DNA from: Petrosia ficiformis
Taxonomy: Eukaryota > Porifera > Demospongiae > Haplosclerida > Petrosiidae
DNA: 64,000 nt
Assembly (NCBI GenBank): GCA_947044365.1
Contig: OX345642.1
Location: forward strand, 6,053,507-6,117,506
Reading direction: 5' to 3'
Part shown: piece by piece, positions 43,691-54,959 of the stretch
How the letters are laid out: each line of letters begins with the position of its first letter
Position numbering within the stretch: position 1 is the stretch's first letter
Made by a program: the position numbers and the translations under genes
The notes under the pieces: generated by a model
Seen by the model: the letters and a program-made list of their open reading frames with translations, nothing else
The model's database searches: none
What the model was told of the DNA's origin: nothing

Positions 43691-46600
43691 ATGTCAAACT
43701 ACCCACAACCAAGTAAACCAACCAATTGTCCAATTGTCATAGTCACTCACCAACCAGATACCGCAATCATTGTAGTCGTTCACCAACCAGATCAAATAGT
43801 TGTATTCACTCGCCACCCAGATCCAACTATCATAGTCGCTCACCAAACAGATCCAGTCGTCATAGTCGCTCACTAACCAGAATCATATCAAACATACCAA
43901 CAGCAAGTAGACCAACTGTGAATGAATTAGATCTAGAACTGAAACGTTTGGAGAGATGGAAAAGGCTTGCTACTCATCTACCTACAATCGAACAATCAGA
44001 TATTGAAGAAATTCAGCAAAATAATCGAGGAAATATAGAAGATCAGAGAATAGCTGTTTATGGGACATGGTTGCGCAAGCACAATAGTGCTTCCTGGCTA
44101 GATGTGATAACAGCTCTTCAGACAATTGATGAAACTGTACTCGCAGAACATCTAAAAGTGAAACACGATCATGTCTTTCCTCACTGCTCAATCAGTCCAG
44201 ATGTAGCTCTTCCTCAAACTTCACTCCTTCCAAACTCTTCACCTGACTCTTATCTGTACCTTCAGAAGATAAAGTAATAAAAGATTTAGAATGGTTGAGC
44301 AAATGTTTTGGTGACTTAGCAGCAGATTTTCGGAAAGAAATTGAAAGACTAGTAGGAAAAGATGAAACGATTTTGCATGATATAGCAATTCGTATTGAAG
44401 AGGAAGATAGCCATACCATTGAAGGACTAACAGCTGTAAAAACAACAGATGAGCTGTTTAAGTTAATTCATCCACACTATAATTTCTTAGATATTGATCT
44501 GCTGGAAACAATTGCAGAGTATTTGAATTGTGATAATTTCACTGCAAAAATAAAAGAACATTACGAGAGTGTCGAAATATTTAAATCCTCTACTCCAATT
44601 GAAAGCCTAAGAAATAGTATTATACCCTATGTCTCTGTGCCAAATTCTTCCAATCCTCGTAGTATTGTAATTATTAAGCTACAGAAACCATGGAGAAAAC
44701 GTTCTATAAAATTAGTGGAAAGATTAGCAGAAAATCTTTTTCCTGATAAAAGTCATACGTTTGAATGGTTCAGAGTGATGATTGGCTCGGTGTATGTAAT
44801 GTTGTTCGTTCCAGAAGAGAAAGCTGAATCTCTTATTGCTATCTGTTGTCAAAAACTTCAGTTCATGAGACTAATGGGAATCATTAGTCTACAGATCGGT
44901 AGTACTCGAGTTCTCAATAAAGATGAAAACAAAAGCTTTAGTTTTGATTCAGCTCTTCTAGAAGCATCACAATTAGATAATAATGAAGCTATTCAGTTTC
45001 TGGTAGACTTAGGAGCTGGCAATGATATTGCGTGCAAGACAGTAGTTCCTCAAACTAGACATGAAGAGTTTGTACAAGAGAATCTAGCATCCATTTTCAT
45101 GGGTGCAATCAAACAGAACAATTTGAGAGTCGTTACAGAGCTCATGAATAAGGTTTCTGTTATTGATATACAATTAGGAGTGACAGTAGCATGTAGACTA
45201 GGGTATTCAACTATCATTAGTCTGTTAATAAAACATTTACAGCTTTCTTCACCAGTGGTAGATTTATATGTTGCCTGCCTAGAAAATGATACCACTTCAT
45301 TGAAACAACAGCTTACCCAGTCTGGTATTAATCCTAATACCACATTAATATCCGATATTACACCTCTCATGATAGCATCATCATGTGGACATATCGAAGT
45401 ATTGCAATGTCTTCTACAAGCTAAAGCTGATGTTAATAGTAAGGATGAAGATGGTTATACACCATTAGCATATGCTATTACAGGTAGTAAATCATTGACA
45501 GTAGTACAACGACTTCTTGAATCTGGAGCTAATCCTAATACTTTACTAGGAGGTATTTCCATTATAGAGAAAGCCAAAGAGGAGAATGGAACAGAGGAAA
45601 TTGTTAATCTTCTCCTTAATTACTCAGCACTTCAGTTACACAAAGATTATGAACAGTTACCTGAGAAAGTGAAAAAATCCATTAATGATCAGATTGAAGA
45701 GAAGAAACTAACCATTTTACAAGTTGCAGAGAAAATTGAAACACATTTTGAAATGATTGGCTTAAAGAAAGCACAAAGTGTACATGAATTATTTAACAAG
45801 TTACAACCATATCACTCCTTCCTGAGTTGTGATATCTTAGTTGATATTACGAGAGAGTTTATTGGAGGTGAGATTGAGAATGAGTTAGAAGGCTACTTGG
45901 CAATGATGGCAAAATTCCATAAATCAGTTAAAATAAAACAATTGAAAGAAGTGATGTCACTTGTTCCAATACAGGAGGACTCATTGGATACTTGTGATGT
46001 AAATATTAAACTTAATGGAGAATGGGCGGAAGGAACATTTGAAAACTTTCAACAGTTACTCAAACACATATTCCACAATAAACAACACTTCATTAATCAC
46101 ATAACTGTTGATGAAAGAGATTCACTGTGTATTACATTCACAATTCCAACTTCACAATCAGGTAGCATTGCTGATGAAGTAAAGGGAAGTAAGCAGTTTA
46201 TAGAGTGTGTTGGAGTATCCAGAGTGTCTGTTGGAGACATTCATGTCAGTAAAACTGAGGATTCCAAATTCAGCTTTAGTTCTGGTCTGTTGAGAGCAGC
46301 TGAAAACGGTACCAACAAAGCAGTCCAGTTTCTTTTAGAAATGGAAGTTAATATCAATGATGTTGATTCTAATGGAAGGACAGCGCTAATGCTAGCGAGT
46401 AAAGCTGGTCATGAAAAGATTGTAGAAACACTATTATCAACTGGGGCTAATGGCAGTTGTCAGGATCGAGAAACTGCAGTAAGACGAGATACTGTATCAC
46501 TACCACATACAGATATTGACCAGGAATCTTCTAAGACAGATCAAACAGCAGTAACAGAGACACTAGTAACACATTACAATTGTGATCCTGATAAACGAGA

Positions 46601-47471
46601 TGATAATGGACTGACAGCCCTGTGCCATGCCAGTCACAGTGGTCATTCAAAAGTGGTTCAAACACTACTCGGGGGAGGTGCTGATCCAAATATTCAGATG
46701 GCAGATGGAGCAACAGCCCTGATTTACGCCAGTCACGATGGTCACTCCGAGGTGGTTCAATTACTACTCAAGGGACCTCCAAACATTCAGACGGAAGATG
46801 GATCAACAGCCCTGATGTTTGCCAGTCAGGCTGGTCACTTTGAGGTGGTTCAAATACTACTCAAGGGAGGTGCTGATCCAAATATTCAGAAGGAAGATGG
46901 ATGGACAGCCCTGATGTCTGCCAGTCAGGCTGGTCACTTCGAGGTGGTTCAAATACTACTCAAGGGAGGTACTGATCCAAATATTCAGACAAAAGATGGA
47001 TCAACAGCCCTGATGTTTGCCAGTCAGGATGGTCACTCTGAGGTTGTTCAAATACTACTCACGGGAGGTGCTGATCCAAACATTCAGAAAAAAACTGGAT
47101 GGACAGCCCTGACATACGCCTGTAAGAATGGTCACTCCGAGGTGGTTCAAATACTACTCAAAGGAGGTGCTGATCCAAACATTCAGAAGAAAACTGGATC
47201 GACAGCCCTGATGTCTGCCAGTCAGGATGGTCGCTCTGAGGTGGTTCAAGTACTACTCAAGGGAGGTGCTGATCCAAATATTCAGAAGGATGATGGTTGG
47301 TCAGCCTTGATGTACGCCAGTCAGAATGGTCACTCCAAGGTAGTTCAAATACTGCTCAATGGAAGAGCTGATCCAAACATTAAAACAAAAAGAGGAAACA
47401 AGGCGTTGGCATTTGCGATGGCAAATAATCATTTAAGAGTTATTAAATTATTGAAAACCCATAGAGTGTAG
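43691..47471 (+). pseudogene. gene 5: paralogue with two 5' frame breaks
   Basis: The ATG at 43691 starts MSNYPQPSKPT as in genes 2 and 6, but a 10-bp deletion just after it (about 43720) shifts the frame away from the SR repeats and Death domain. These continue in another frame to 44277 (SNCHSHSPTR; ERWKRLATHLPTI; ASWLDVITALQTI). A second 10-bp deletion near 44251 (AGGATATTCT missing after TCTTATC) shifts again. From about 44260 to 47471 one frame is intact: module A, ANK, module B, eight ANK repeats and a normal cap (THRV, TAG). One ANK repeat is short (GPPNIQ near 46776). An N-terminally shortened protein from an internal ATG is possible, but the TATA box is also gone. Likely a young pseudogene, or sequencing error if reads disagree. 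Confidence 0.8.
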
Positions 47472-47479
47472 CTATTAGT

Positions 47480-48555
47480 AATGATCTCTAAATGACCAGT
47501 AGTGCAATTATTATTCAACAGTTTGAGGACAAGTCTCTGTGGGAGGCATGTATCATTATCTGTTTCACTGTCCTGGTTTAACTTTATTAGCCATTGGAAG
47601 GAGTGGTGATAAAATTGAACTTGGAAGGCCATACAAATATGGCAGAAGAGCCAGCATCTCTTCGAGTAGCACAATATTGGCATTTACCTTTGTTTAAAAC
47701 ATCCAGCTGGCATAGGCAATGATGTGTTCTTAACCTCAAAATTACTTGTGCAAGTAGACCTCTTCCACTGTCATCAACATCAACCAAGAATCTAAGGAGA
47801 GAGTATAGGGCATTTGTTAAACCTAGTTTGAGATTGATAGGATGTTTCACATTCTTCATTCCAGTGCTACTTTCTTCCCTTCTCAGTGAGGGTGTGGAGA
47901 TGTGTGAATGTTGAATGTGAAAAGTTGAATGCAAATCATCTATGGTACCCCAAGTACTGCTTTTGTTGGTGCAGGCCAATTTAACTTCTTATAGGCCAAC
48001 TGAACTTTTTTTTTCCGGCACAACCAAAACTACTTTTTTTCTGGATCAGTAGCTATATATCCTGTTCAGAAATGATATGTCCCAAATATTGGACTTGTTT
48101 CTGTACAAGAAGTCGGCATTTTCCAGGCTTCATTTTTAGACCAGCATTCCTCAGTTGTTGTAATACCTGCTGTAGATGCTCATCCAAATGTTTACTACTA
48201 AGTACATCGTCGATATTGACCAGTGTAACCAGCTGTCCATTAGATGCTGAAACGTAGCAGGAGCATTGCAAAGGCCAAAAGCATCACTGACATGAAATTG
48301 GAATAGACTAATGTGGTGTTCTTTGTCAACCTCTATGTGTGAGTAGCTACTTTTTAAGTTTGAATTTGAAAACCAGGAAGTTTCTGACAGACGGTCAAAT
48401 GTATCATCCAACCTGGGTAGTGGCTGGAGATCTTTGTTATCTTAAGACGTCTGTAGTCTACACAAAATGTGGTATATTCATCTTTCTTTTTTACCAGCAC
48501 CACCTTAAACAACCAAGGTCCTCTTCTTAACGTATTGTTAATCACAACTTGCACT
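47480..48555 (-). pseudogene. Ty3/gypsy retrotransposon remnant: RT and RNase H
   Basis: On the minus strand from 48555 downward: KKKDEYTTFCVDYRRLK, then DDTFDRLSETSWFSNSNLKS, then AFGLCNAPATFQHLMD, then NIDDVLSSKHLDEHLQQV (the YxDD-type catalytic region, here with N for Y and I for V), then GLKMKPGKCR and YLGHIIS. Next, near 47840-47600, an RNase H-like part (RFLVDVDDSGRGLL; KCQYCATRRD), then a connector ending in NNCTTGHLE at about 47495. Order and motifs are typical of gypsy pol. Frame breaks make it inactive. It begins only about 20 bp behind the gene 5 stop. Confidence 0.85.
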
Positions 48556-50088
48556 TCTTGTGTTTAATGTACTATAGTAATCTTCTTGGTGGCTGGTGAA
48601 TTCATGAGCACTTGGTATTAACGAAGTGTTGGGTAATGCTAGTTCTACAAGTATCATCTTATCCCGATGATATGACATCTTTTATACTGGAGAGAGAAGA
48701 ATCTGAATGAGCTACTAGTAAATTATGATCTTGACATGCATTCATAGGTTTTCGATAACCCACATATTATAAAAATTGAACCATCATATCATGTACCAGC
48801 AGTGTTATGTATGTTTTATTATTTATATAATAATTATATATTACTTCTTTAGACTTTTTCTATCAATTATCATAATTATTGAGAATATAGTATTGTAAAC
48901 CCTCGCTGTGAGTAGGTGGATCCAAGGGTTACTGTAATCATTCTGTTTGTCTGTGTGTTACCAACTGAATTGAGGTAACTCTAAACTCCAGTATTATATT
49001 TGAATCAAGGTACTGGAGGAACGAGGGTAAATTTGTGTAGGAATTTTTATAATGTGCTTGCGTTCAAAAATTATGGCAATTTATATAACTCACTGACAAG
49101 TCACAGTTGCTGTTGAGTGTGACAGGATTTATGATAATAAATATACACATCAATAGATATCTCATACTGTTAGATGACTATCCCTAGTACTGCTACTTCA
49201 ACCTAGTGATGTACATTTAAAAGTTGTAGCATTTTACAAAGTCAATAAACATTAGCAACAGCTTCAATTGAAGTTCTATATATAGTAAACACGCTTATAC
49301 TACACCCAAAAGCTTGACAATGCAATTACCTTGCTTATACCATTGATACTAGAGCACTCCAGTACTAATGCTTACAAAGTATAGAGTACAAATATTATGT
49401 ATAATGTTTATGTATTATGTAATTATAATTCTGAGTACATGTTTATAGCAACTTGTGTCTGTGTATAGTTGAGCTCTCACTTCAGAAAGTAATCTTTATT
49501 ATCCACAAAAATACATACTTATACAGAGGGTTCCATGCGCACCACTGGTGTATTCATTTATTAAAATTGTGGATTATAATTATATATTATATATTAGTTC
49601 TCAATATATTGTAAACCATATACAATTAGTAACTGCACAATACATATTCACATGTTACTAAAGATACTGTTTCTTTGTTCTAACTCCTATTTGTCTTTCT
49701 GTTCCTCTCTCATATATAGATTATTTCTGATTACTAGATGAACTCATCAAAGAGATATAGTTCCAGTATTTATATTTTTACACTAGTGACTCAACCTGTG
49801 TTGTTACTATACAAAGAATGGAAGGTAACAATCTCATTATTATCAAACCATTCATCCATTCAATACCCACTAAGGTAGTACAGTAAACCAATTTTTTTTT
49901 AAATACTGGATTCCATATAAACTATATGACTATATATAAGTGATAGTATATATTTAATATAATAGAATTGTATAATGGTACTCTTAATTATCATGGCTTT
50001 TACATTGAGTTAATTATGTCACCTGTGTTGCATGTTGAGTAATTATCAATTTTGTTATATGGTAGTCACATGGTAATAACATGATTTA
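48556..50088. other. intergenic between gypsy remnant and protease fragment
   Basis: Gene-flank sequence resumes near 48735 (TTTTCGATAACCCACATATTAT, matching 28540). A relative of the ACCCTCGCC insertion end is at about 48900-49140. The rest is AT-rich without a gene. Confidence 0.5.
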
Positions 50089-50099
50089 TTGATCATTTC

Positions 50100-50820
50100 A
50101 GGAAATTCCAGTGGATATGGATGTGTGAAACCAGACATAGTTACCTATAGTAGTGGAGTACCTGGGTCAACCCTCCATTCTGGTTTTCATTCTCTCGGTG
50201 GTACCAGTGTAGCCTCTCCAGTAGTAACAGGAGCTTTAGCTTTACTTGTTAGTGCTATATTAATACGAAGAGCATTAATCCAGCTAGTATAAAACAGTCA
50301 CTACTCAAAGAATTCCAGATGTTAACATGTTTGAACAAGAAGTGGGGAAATTAGATTTAGTATGAGCATATCCACTTATCAACCTTCTTTCTTACCTTCT
50401 TATATTGATTTATCAGAATGTCTGGCCTTATTGTTCACAACCATTATATTAATGTAAGTCAACAGTTAGATGAATGGGTACATATGTGGGTGAATAGATG
50501 AATGAATTTAGACTAAATGATGTAATTATTATATTATAAATGTACAGGTCACTATTCTCAATGGAATGTGAGTAACTCGTTAATTATGTTGTTAATTACT
50601 CATGTGTACATGTACATGTACCTTCATGTGTCCATGCATGTACATCCATTGACCCATTCACTTTTCCATTGATCCATAGCCTACATGTATATGCCAACCA
50701 TGGAGTTATTCACAAGTCATATGTTCATGGACTGGATGGTAATTCTTAGTGTAGTTAATGAGGAGTGATGTCAATGGAGAGGCTAGAGGACAAATATCAC
50801 TAACTATATCAACACTAACA
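50100..50820 (+). pseudogene. site-1-protease-like fragment, copy D, with catalytic-serine region
   Basis: After an AG acceptor at 50100 the frame reads [12 protein letters not shown], then [19 protein letters not shown], the subtilase motif around the active-site serine, in the form typical of site-1 protease. The frame then breaks; [24 protein letters not shown] and NVWPYCSQPLY follow in other frames, which keeps the site-1 protease order. After an intron come VTILNGM at about 50548 and the weakened second piece ending at GTGAGT (50821). Upstream Asp and His regions are absent. Dead fragment. Confidence 0.75.
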
Positions 50821-50907
50821 GTGAGTTATTAATAACAATTAGTTAATGTATTATGTAAATAGCATTTCATTTGGGAGGCATTAGCTGCTGACTCTCCCCC
50901 TTGGAAT

Positions 50908-51314
50908 GTAAACGAGACCTTTATTGACCGCCCAAGTGCTACATTGAAACACAATGCACTGTCAAGTGTGTTCTAAGTGATTTATTGACGATCTAGAGAA
51001 CTACCACTGTTGTTGGAGCAGCTTTGTTAGTAGAGGTGAGTGTGCAATAACTACTTATTGCATGCAAAAGTGTGCAATAGGTGATTTAATGGTCAATCAT
51101 GTGACACGTTATCTGCACTGTGATTGGCCATAGGTCACATGATCAGCAATAGTTATACCATATTGATCTATAATATTATTATAAATTATGAACATATATA
51201 CTTTTGCTTCTATGTAATTCAATGCTCTCAATCCACAAATAGCTTCCCACACTATTAGTTAATCAGCCAATTGATATTGTTCTGTGTGAATGATTGAGTT
51301 TGTTTACTAATTAC
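50908..51314. other. intergenic, imperfect inverted repeats
   Basis: No coding frame. Contains ATCATGTGAC (about 51097) and GTCACATGAT (about 51136) as an inverted pair, possibly part of another small element. Confidence 0.4.
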
Positions 51315-51905
51315 TTAAGGTTACGGGATAAATAATTTTGAATATTAATTAGTTGCACTAATTATCATGTAACTTGAAAATTACAGCGAGTAGAGAGATG
51401 AAAGTCAATGAAGAGACTAACTATACACATGCTTCATTGGACAGCGAAGATTATGGATATTGTGCAAGAAGAGATGAACCTACCATCACCAGATCTTTCA
51501 CAATTCTTTCGCCAAAAATCTCAACTTTGGAAGATCTCAGAACTACAAAACTTGCTACAAACAAAGCTACCAACATCCTCGAGGGATTCAGCAGAGTAAT
51601 TTTCAATTTTATTCTTTATGAAAGTTTATGGACTAGAAATATGAAATATCAGTATGAAATACGGTAAAATAAACGCTGTAAATTTTTCCTGGAAGCCTAG
51701 TTCAAAAAAGCTCTGGTGAATTCCTTTTTAGATAGTTTGTTGTAAATTTAGTATCGTCAATCTGCTCTAAAAAAGAATAGTGATCCATATTTTTGGCGAC
51801 AAAATTTGTTATTTTATAAAATTTGTTATTAGCTGGGTTGAACTTGGTGTGAAGTATGCGGGAATATTAGAAATTACGATCATTTTCAATATCCCGTAAC
51901 CTTAA
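51315..51905. mobile_element. about 0.58-kb element with TTAA flanks
   Basis: Left border TTAAGGTTACGGGATA at 51315 and right border TATCCCGTAACCTTAA ending at 51905 are exact complements. If TTAA is the target duplication, the 12-bp termini are GGTTACGGGATA, which would suggest a piggyBac-type non-autonomous element. The internal frames (51374-51667, 51408-51599) have no recognisable similarity. Confidence 0.7.
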
Positions 51906-52197
51906 TGATGTAAATCATTGTTCATGGCTGATTAATTCACTAGTGGGTGTTACTGTGGGTACATTCCTCATATATACTTTATACTTCACTTTGAAATAAT
52001 GCATATAAATATTCCAATATATTATAAATGACTACAAATAATTATAGGATTATATACTCTAGGTAACACAGTTCACTAACATAATTGTACTTGTATTAGC
52101 CACCATTCAGCAATAAATGGAATCCTAAACTTTGATGAAACTTACATAACAAAATTAAAATTGGTTGAAACAACAAATCAATTTTTAGAGTGATAGT

Positions 52198-52475
52198 AGT
52201 TTTATGTACATGTACATGTACATGTACATGTACATGTAGTAGTGATAATGTACACTTGTACATGTAGTAGTACATGTGTAGTACATGTATTATTATGTAC
52301 ATGTACATGTAAGGTTATGTACACTTATACATGTAGTAGTATTAATGTACACATATACATGTAGTAGTATTATTATGTACATGTACATGTACATGTAGTA
52401 TTATGTCTTATACATGTACATGTACAGTATAGTAATATGTACAAGTAAAGTACACATATACATGTAATAGTGTTA
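52198..52475. repeat. minisatellite, GTACATGTAGTAGTG family
   Basis: Includes a pure TGTACA/ACATGT run near 52205-52240. Confidence 0.87.
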
Positions 52476-52479
52476 TGAT

Positions 52480-53620
52480 GTAGTAGTGTTACCAAACACT
52501 GCTAAATCACTAGCCTCATACCCATGCTTTTTTGATGGTGGTGTTTGTTCATGTGCTAATTAACATACAAAACAACACATGGTCACTAAAGGGTGTCAGT
52601 TCAACACACCAGCGTTAACAACAAGATCAGAAGATCCAAGGTGCTATATAGAAACAAGTGATCACTCTATTCCTCTACATAGTTAACTGGAAAGATTATG
52701 TACAATACAAATTGTGGAAGAATTATTACTATTGTACTGTATTCCTCACTTGAATAAACACTTGCCTTGTTTAGACATCAGAGGGTACTGGAAATATAAT
52801 TAGATACCTCGACATGGCACCATCCGACACGTGGTTGTAGGAATTAGATCACTGTTATACTCTCACTGGCTGGATATGGTGGCTCTGACTACCAGTGTCT
52901 TTCTTCATGACATCAGTTAACTTGCCTATTGTACTTTTGTTTTCATAGACCAGCTATACAGGTGTTATGGCTTATACATGTACATATACAATCTAGTAGT
53001 GTCATGTAATATGTACAAGTAACGTACACGTATACATGTAATAGTGTTATTTACATGTACACGTACATGTAGTAGTGTTACCAAACACTGCTAAATCACT
53101 AGTCTCATACCCATGCTCTTTTGTATGGTGGATTCAACAGTTTGTTCATGTGCTAATTAACATACAAAACAACACATGGTCACTAAAGGGTGTGTCAGTA
53201 TGAAGCACATAATAACACAGCCAGTTTCTACTCCTGGTTAACAACAAGATCAGAAGATCCAAAGTGCTATATAGAAACAAGAGATCACTCTATTTCTCTA
53301 CATATATATAGTTAACTGAAAAGATTATGTACAATACAAATTGTGGAAGAATTATTACTATTGTACTGTATTCCTCAAACAAATATCTCACTTGACTTGC
53401 CTTGTTTAGACATCAGAGGGTACTGGAAATGTAATTAGATGCCTCGGCATAGCACCATCCGACACGTGGTTGTAGGAATTAGATCACTGTTATACTCTCA
53501 CTGGCTGGATATGGTGGCTCTGACTACCAGTGTCTTTCTTCATGACATCAGTTAACTTGCCTATTGTACTTTTGTTTTCATAGACCAGCTATACAGGTAT
53601 CACTGAAAAGTGTAATGGGT
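52480..53620. repeat. direct duplication of a spacer block
   Basis: 52490-52960 is repeated at 53085-53605 (shared ACCAAACACTGCTAAATCACTAG start, AGATCACTGTTATACTCTCAC, and CATAGACCAGCTATACAGG end), separated by a short minisatellite at 52975-53070. No gene. Confidence 0.85.
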
Positions 53621-53718
53621 TATTTTTAACCTTTAGTTGGTTATAGAAGTTTCGATATTGATCTATATTGGCTAGTATATAACCAAACGCATGGTGACAA
53701 AAACAACACAATGCTCAT

Positions 53719-53797
53719 TCCGGAGTAATTAGTACATGGATTTGTACTTGTAATAACGAATAACATCCGTTGTATCTAATTACTCTGGAATTTACGT
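53719..53797. repeat. foldback element CATTCCGGAGTAATTAG ... CTAATTACTCTGGAAT
   Basis: Arms of about 17 bp with one or two mismatches around about 43 bp. Copies at about 6486-6560 and 42415-42495. Confidence 0.65.
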
Positions 53798-54271
53798 ACT
53801 ACATTGTATAATATTATATTATGTTTAAAGTGCATTGTACTACTAGTCAATATATAGATCAATATCAAACAAATAAATTGCTACTTATAAATATTACCTA
53901 GCAAGAAATGATATATATGAGTAATTGATTGATATCAGGAGTATATTATTATATTAGAAGTGTTATTTGAGTTTGATAACAAGAAAAGTAGACTTGATGT
54001 TGAAACAACAGAACATGTAGTAAATGTTATTAATTAACAAACCGAATGATTCCTGGAATTTTGGAAAAGCAACAGGTATTCTTTGCTGTTCTGTTTGCTG
54101 TTGCTTCAGTTCTTTTCTTTAGAACACCTTCAATGAACACTTTTTAAAGACAGAAACACATTGAGAAAATTATTTCTGTTTCTCCTTGCGATAGTTGTTT
54201 CTTCAACGAGGAAACAAAAGAAACATTTATTCGCTGATTATAATTGCTAGCCAATTCTTGCTCTGATATGA

Positions 54272-54441
54272 AGTAATGTACTGTACTATACTGTACTGTA
54301 CTGTACTGTACTATACTGTACTGTACTATACTGTACTGTACTGTACTGTACTATACTGTACTATACTGTACTGTACTGTACTGTACTGTACTATACTGTA
54401 CTGTACTGTACTATACTGTACTGTACTGTACTGTACTGTAC
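54272..54441. repeat. pentanucleotide microsatellite (CTGTA/CTATA)n
   Basis: About 34 units of CTGTA with CTATA variants, 170 bp. The Tyr/Cys/Leu frame at 54276-54500 is made by this repeat. Confidence 0.97.
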
Positions 54442-54658
54442 CACTTAATGCTTACCTTGAGAGTCATTATACTTTCTGTTTGACACTTATCTGTCTATAA
54501 TAATAGTTTACACTTCTGATAGTATTAAATGACTGACAAAATACCTGACAGTTTTTAAAGTCAGTATTATATAGTAACAGTGTACACTTCTCCCTATATT
54601 TAACATTCTGTTCAGTAGACTGTATAGCACTACACATCATGATTTTCACATGCATTGA

Positions 54659-54959
54659 CCTAATATGGTAATTCTCCAGTGGGTGTGGTCTCCACACTTC
54701 AGTCTAATAATAGAAACTGTCCTTATAAGGATAAAATTATAAATAGAATATGATAATAACAATATTCATAGCTTTTGATATTATAAAAGGCTGTGCATCT
54801 GCTGATATTTTCAGTTGGAGACTTGGAGCCAATAAATGTAGAGTATAGGAAAGAAACATCTTTGACATAAACTAAATAGTCTCTCAGAACACATATCTAT
54901 CAGAACAGGTAATACTTATACTATAACGTAGCTAGGATGAATATTTCCTATAGTGAATC
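54659..54959 (+). promoter_or_regulatory. promoter and 5'UTR of gene 6
   Basis: CArG box CCTAATATGG 54659-54668, GGGTGTGGTC, MEF2-type sites 54704-54713 and 54737-54746, TATAAAA 54782-54788, initiator-like TCAGTTGG at 54811. 5'UTR intron 54909-54953, six bases before the ATG. Confidence 0.77.

Noticed and set aside
43726..43760. Alternative start of gene 5 at 43726
   Set aside because: The codon there is TTG, not ATG; the true ATG at 43691 is in another frame because of the 10-bp deletion.
54276..54500. 74-codon ORF of Tyr/Cys/Leu/Thr
   Set aside because: Translation of the pentanucleotide microsatellite.
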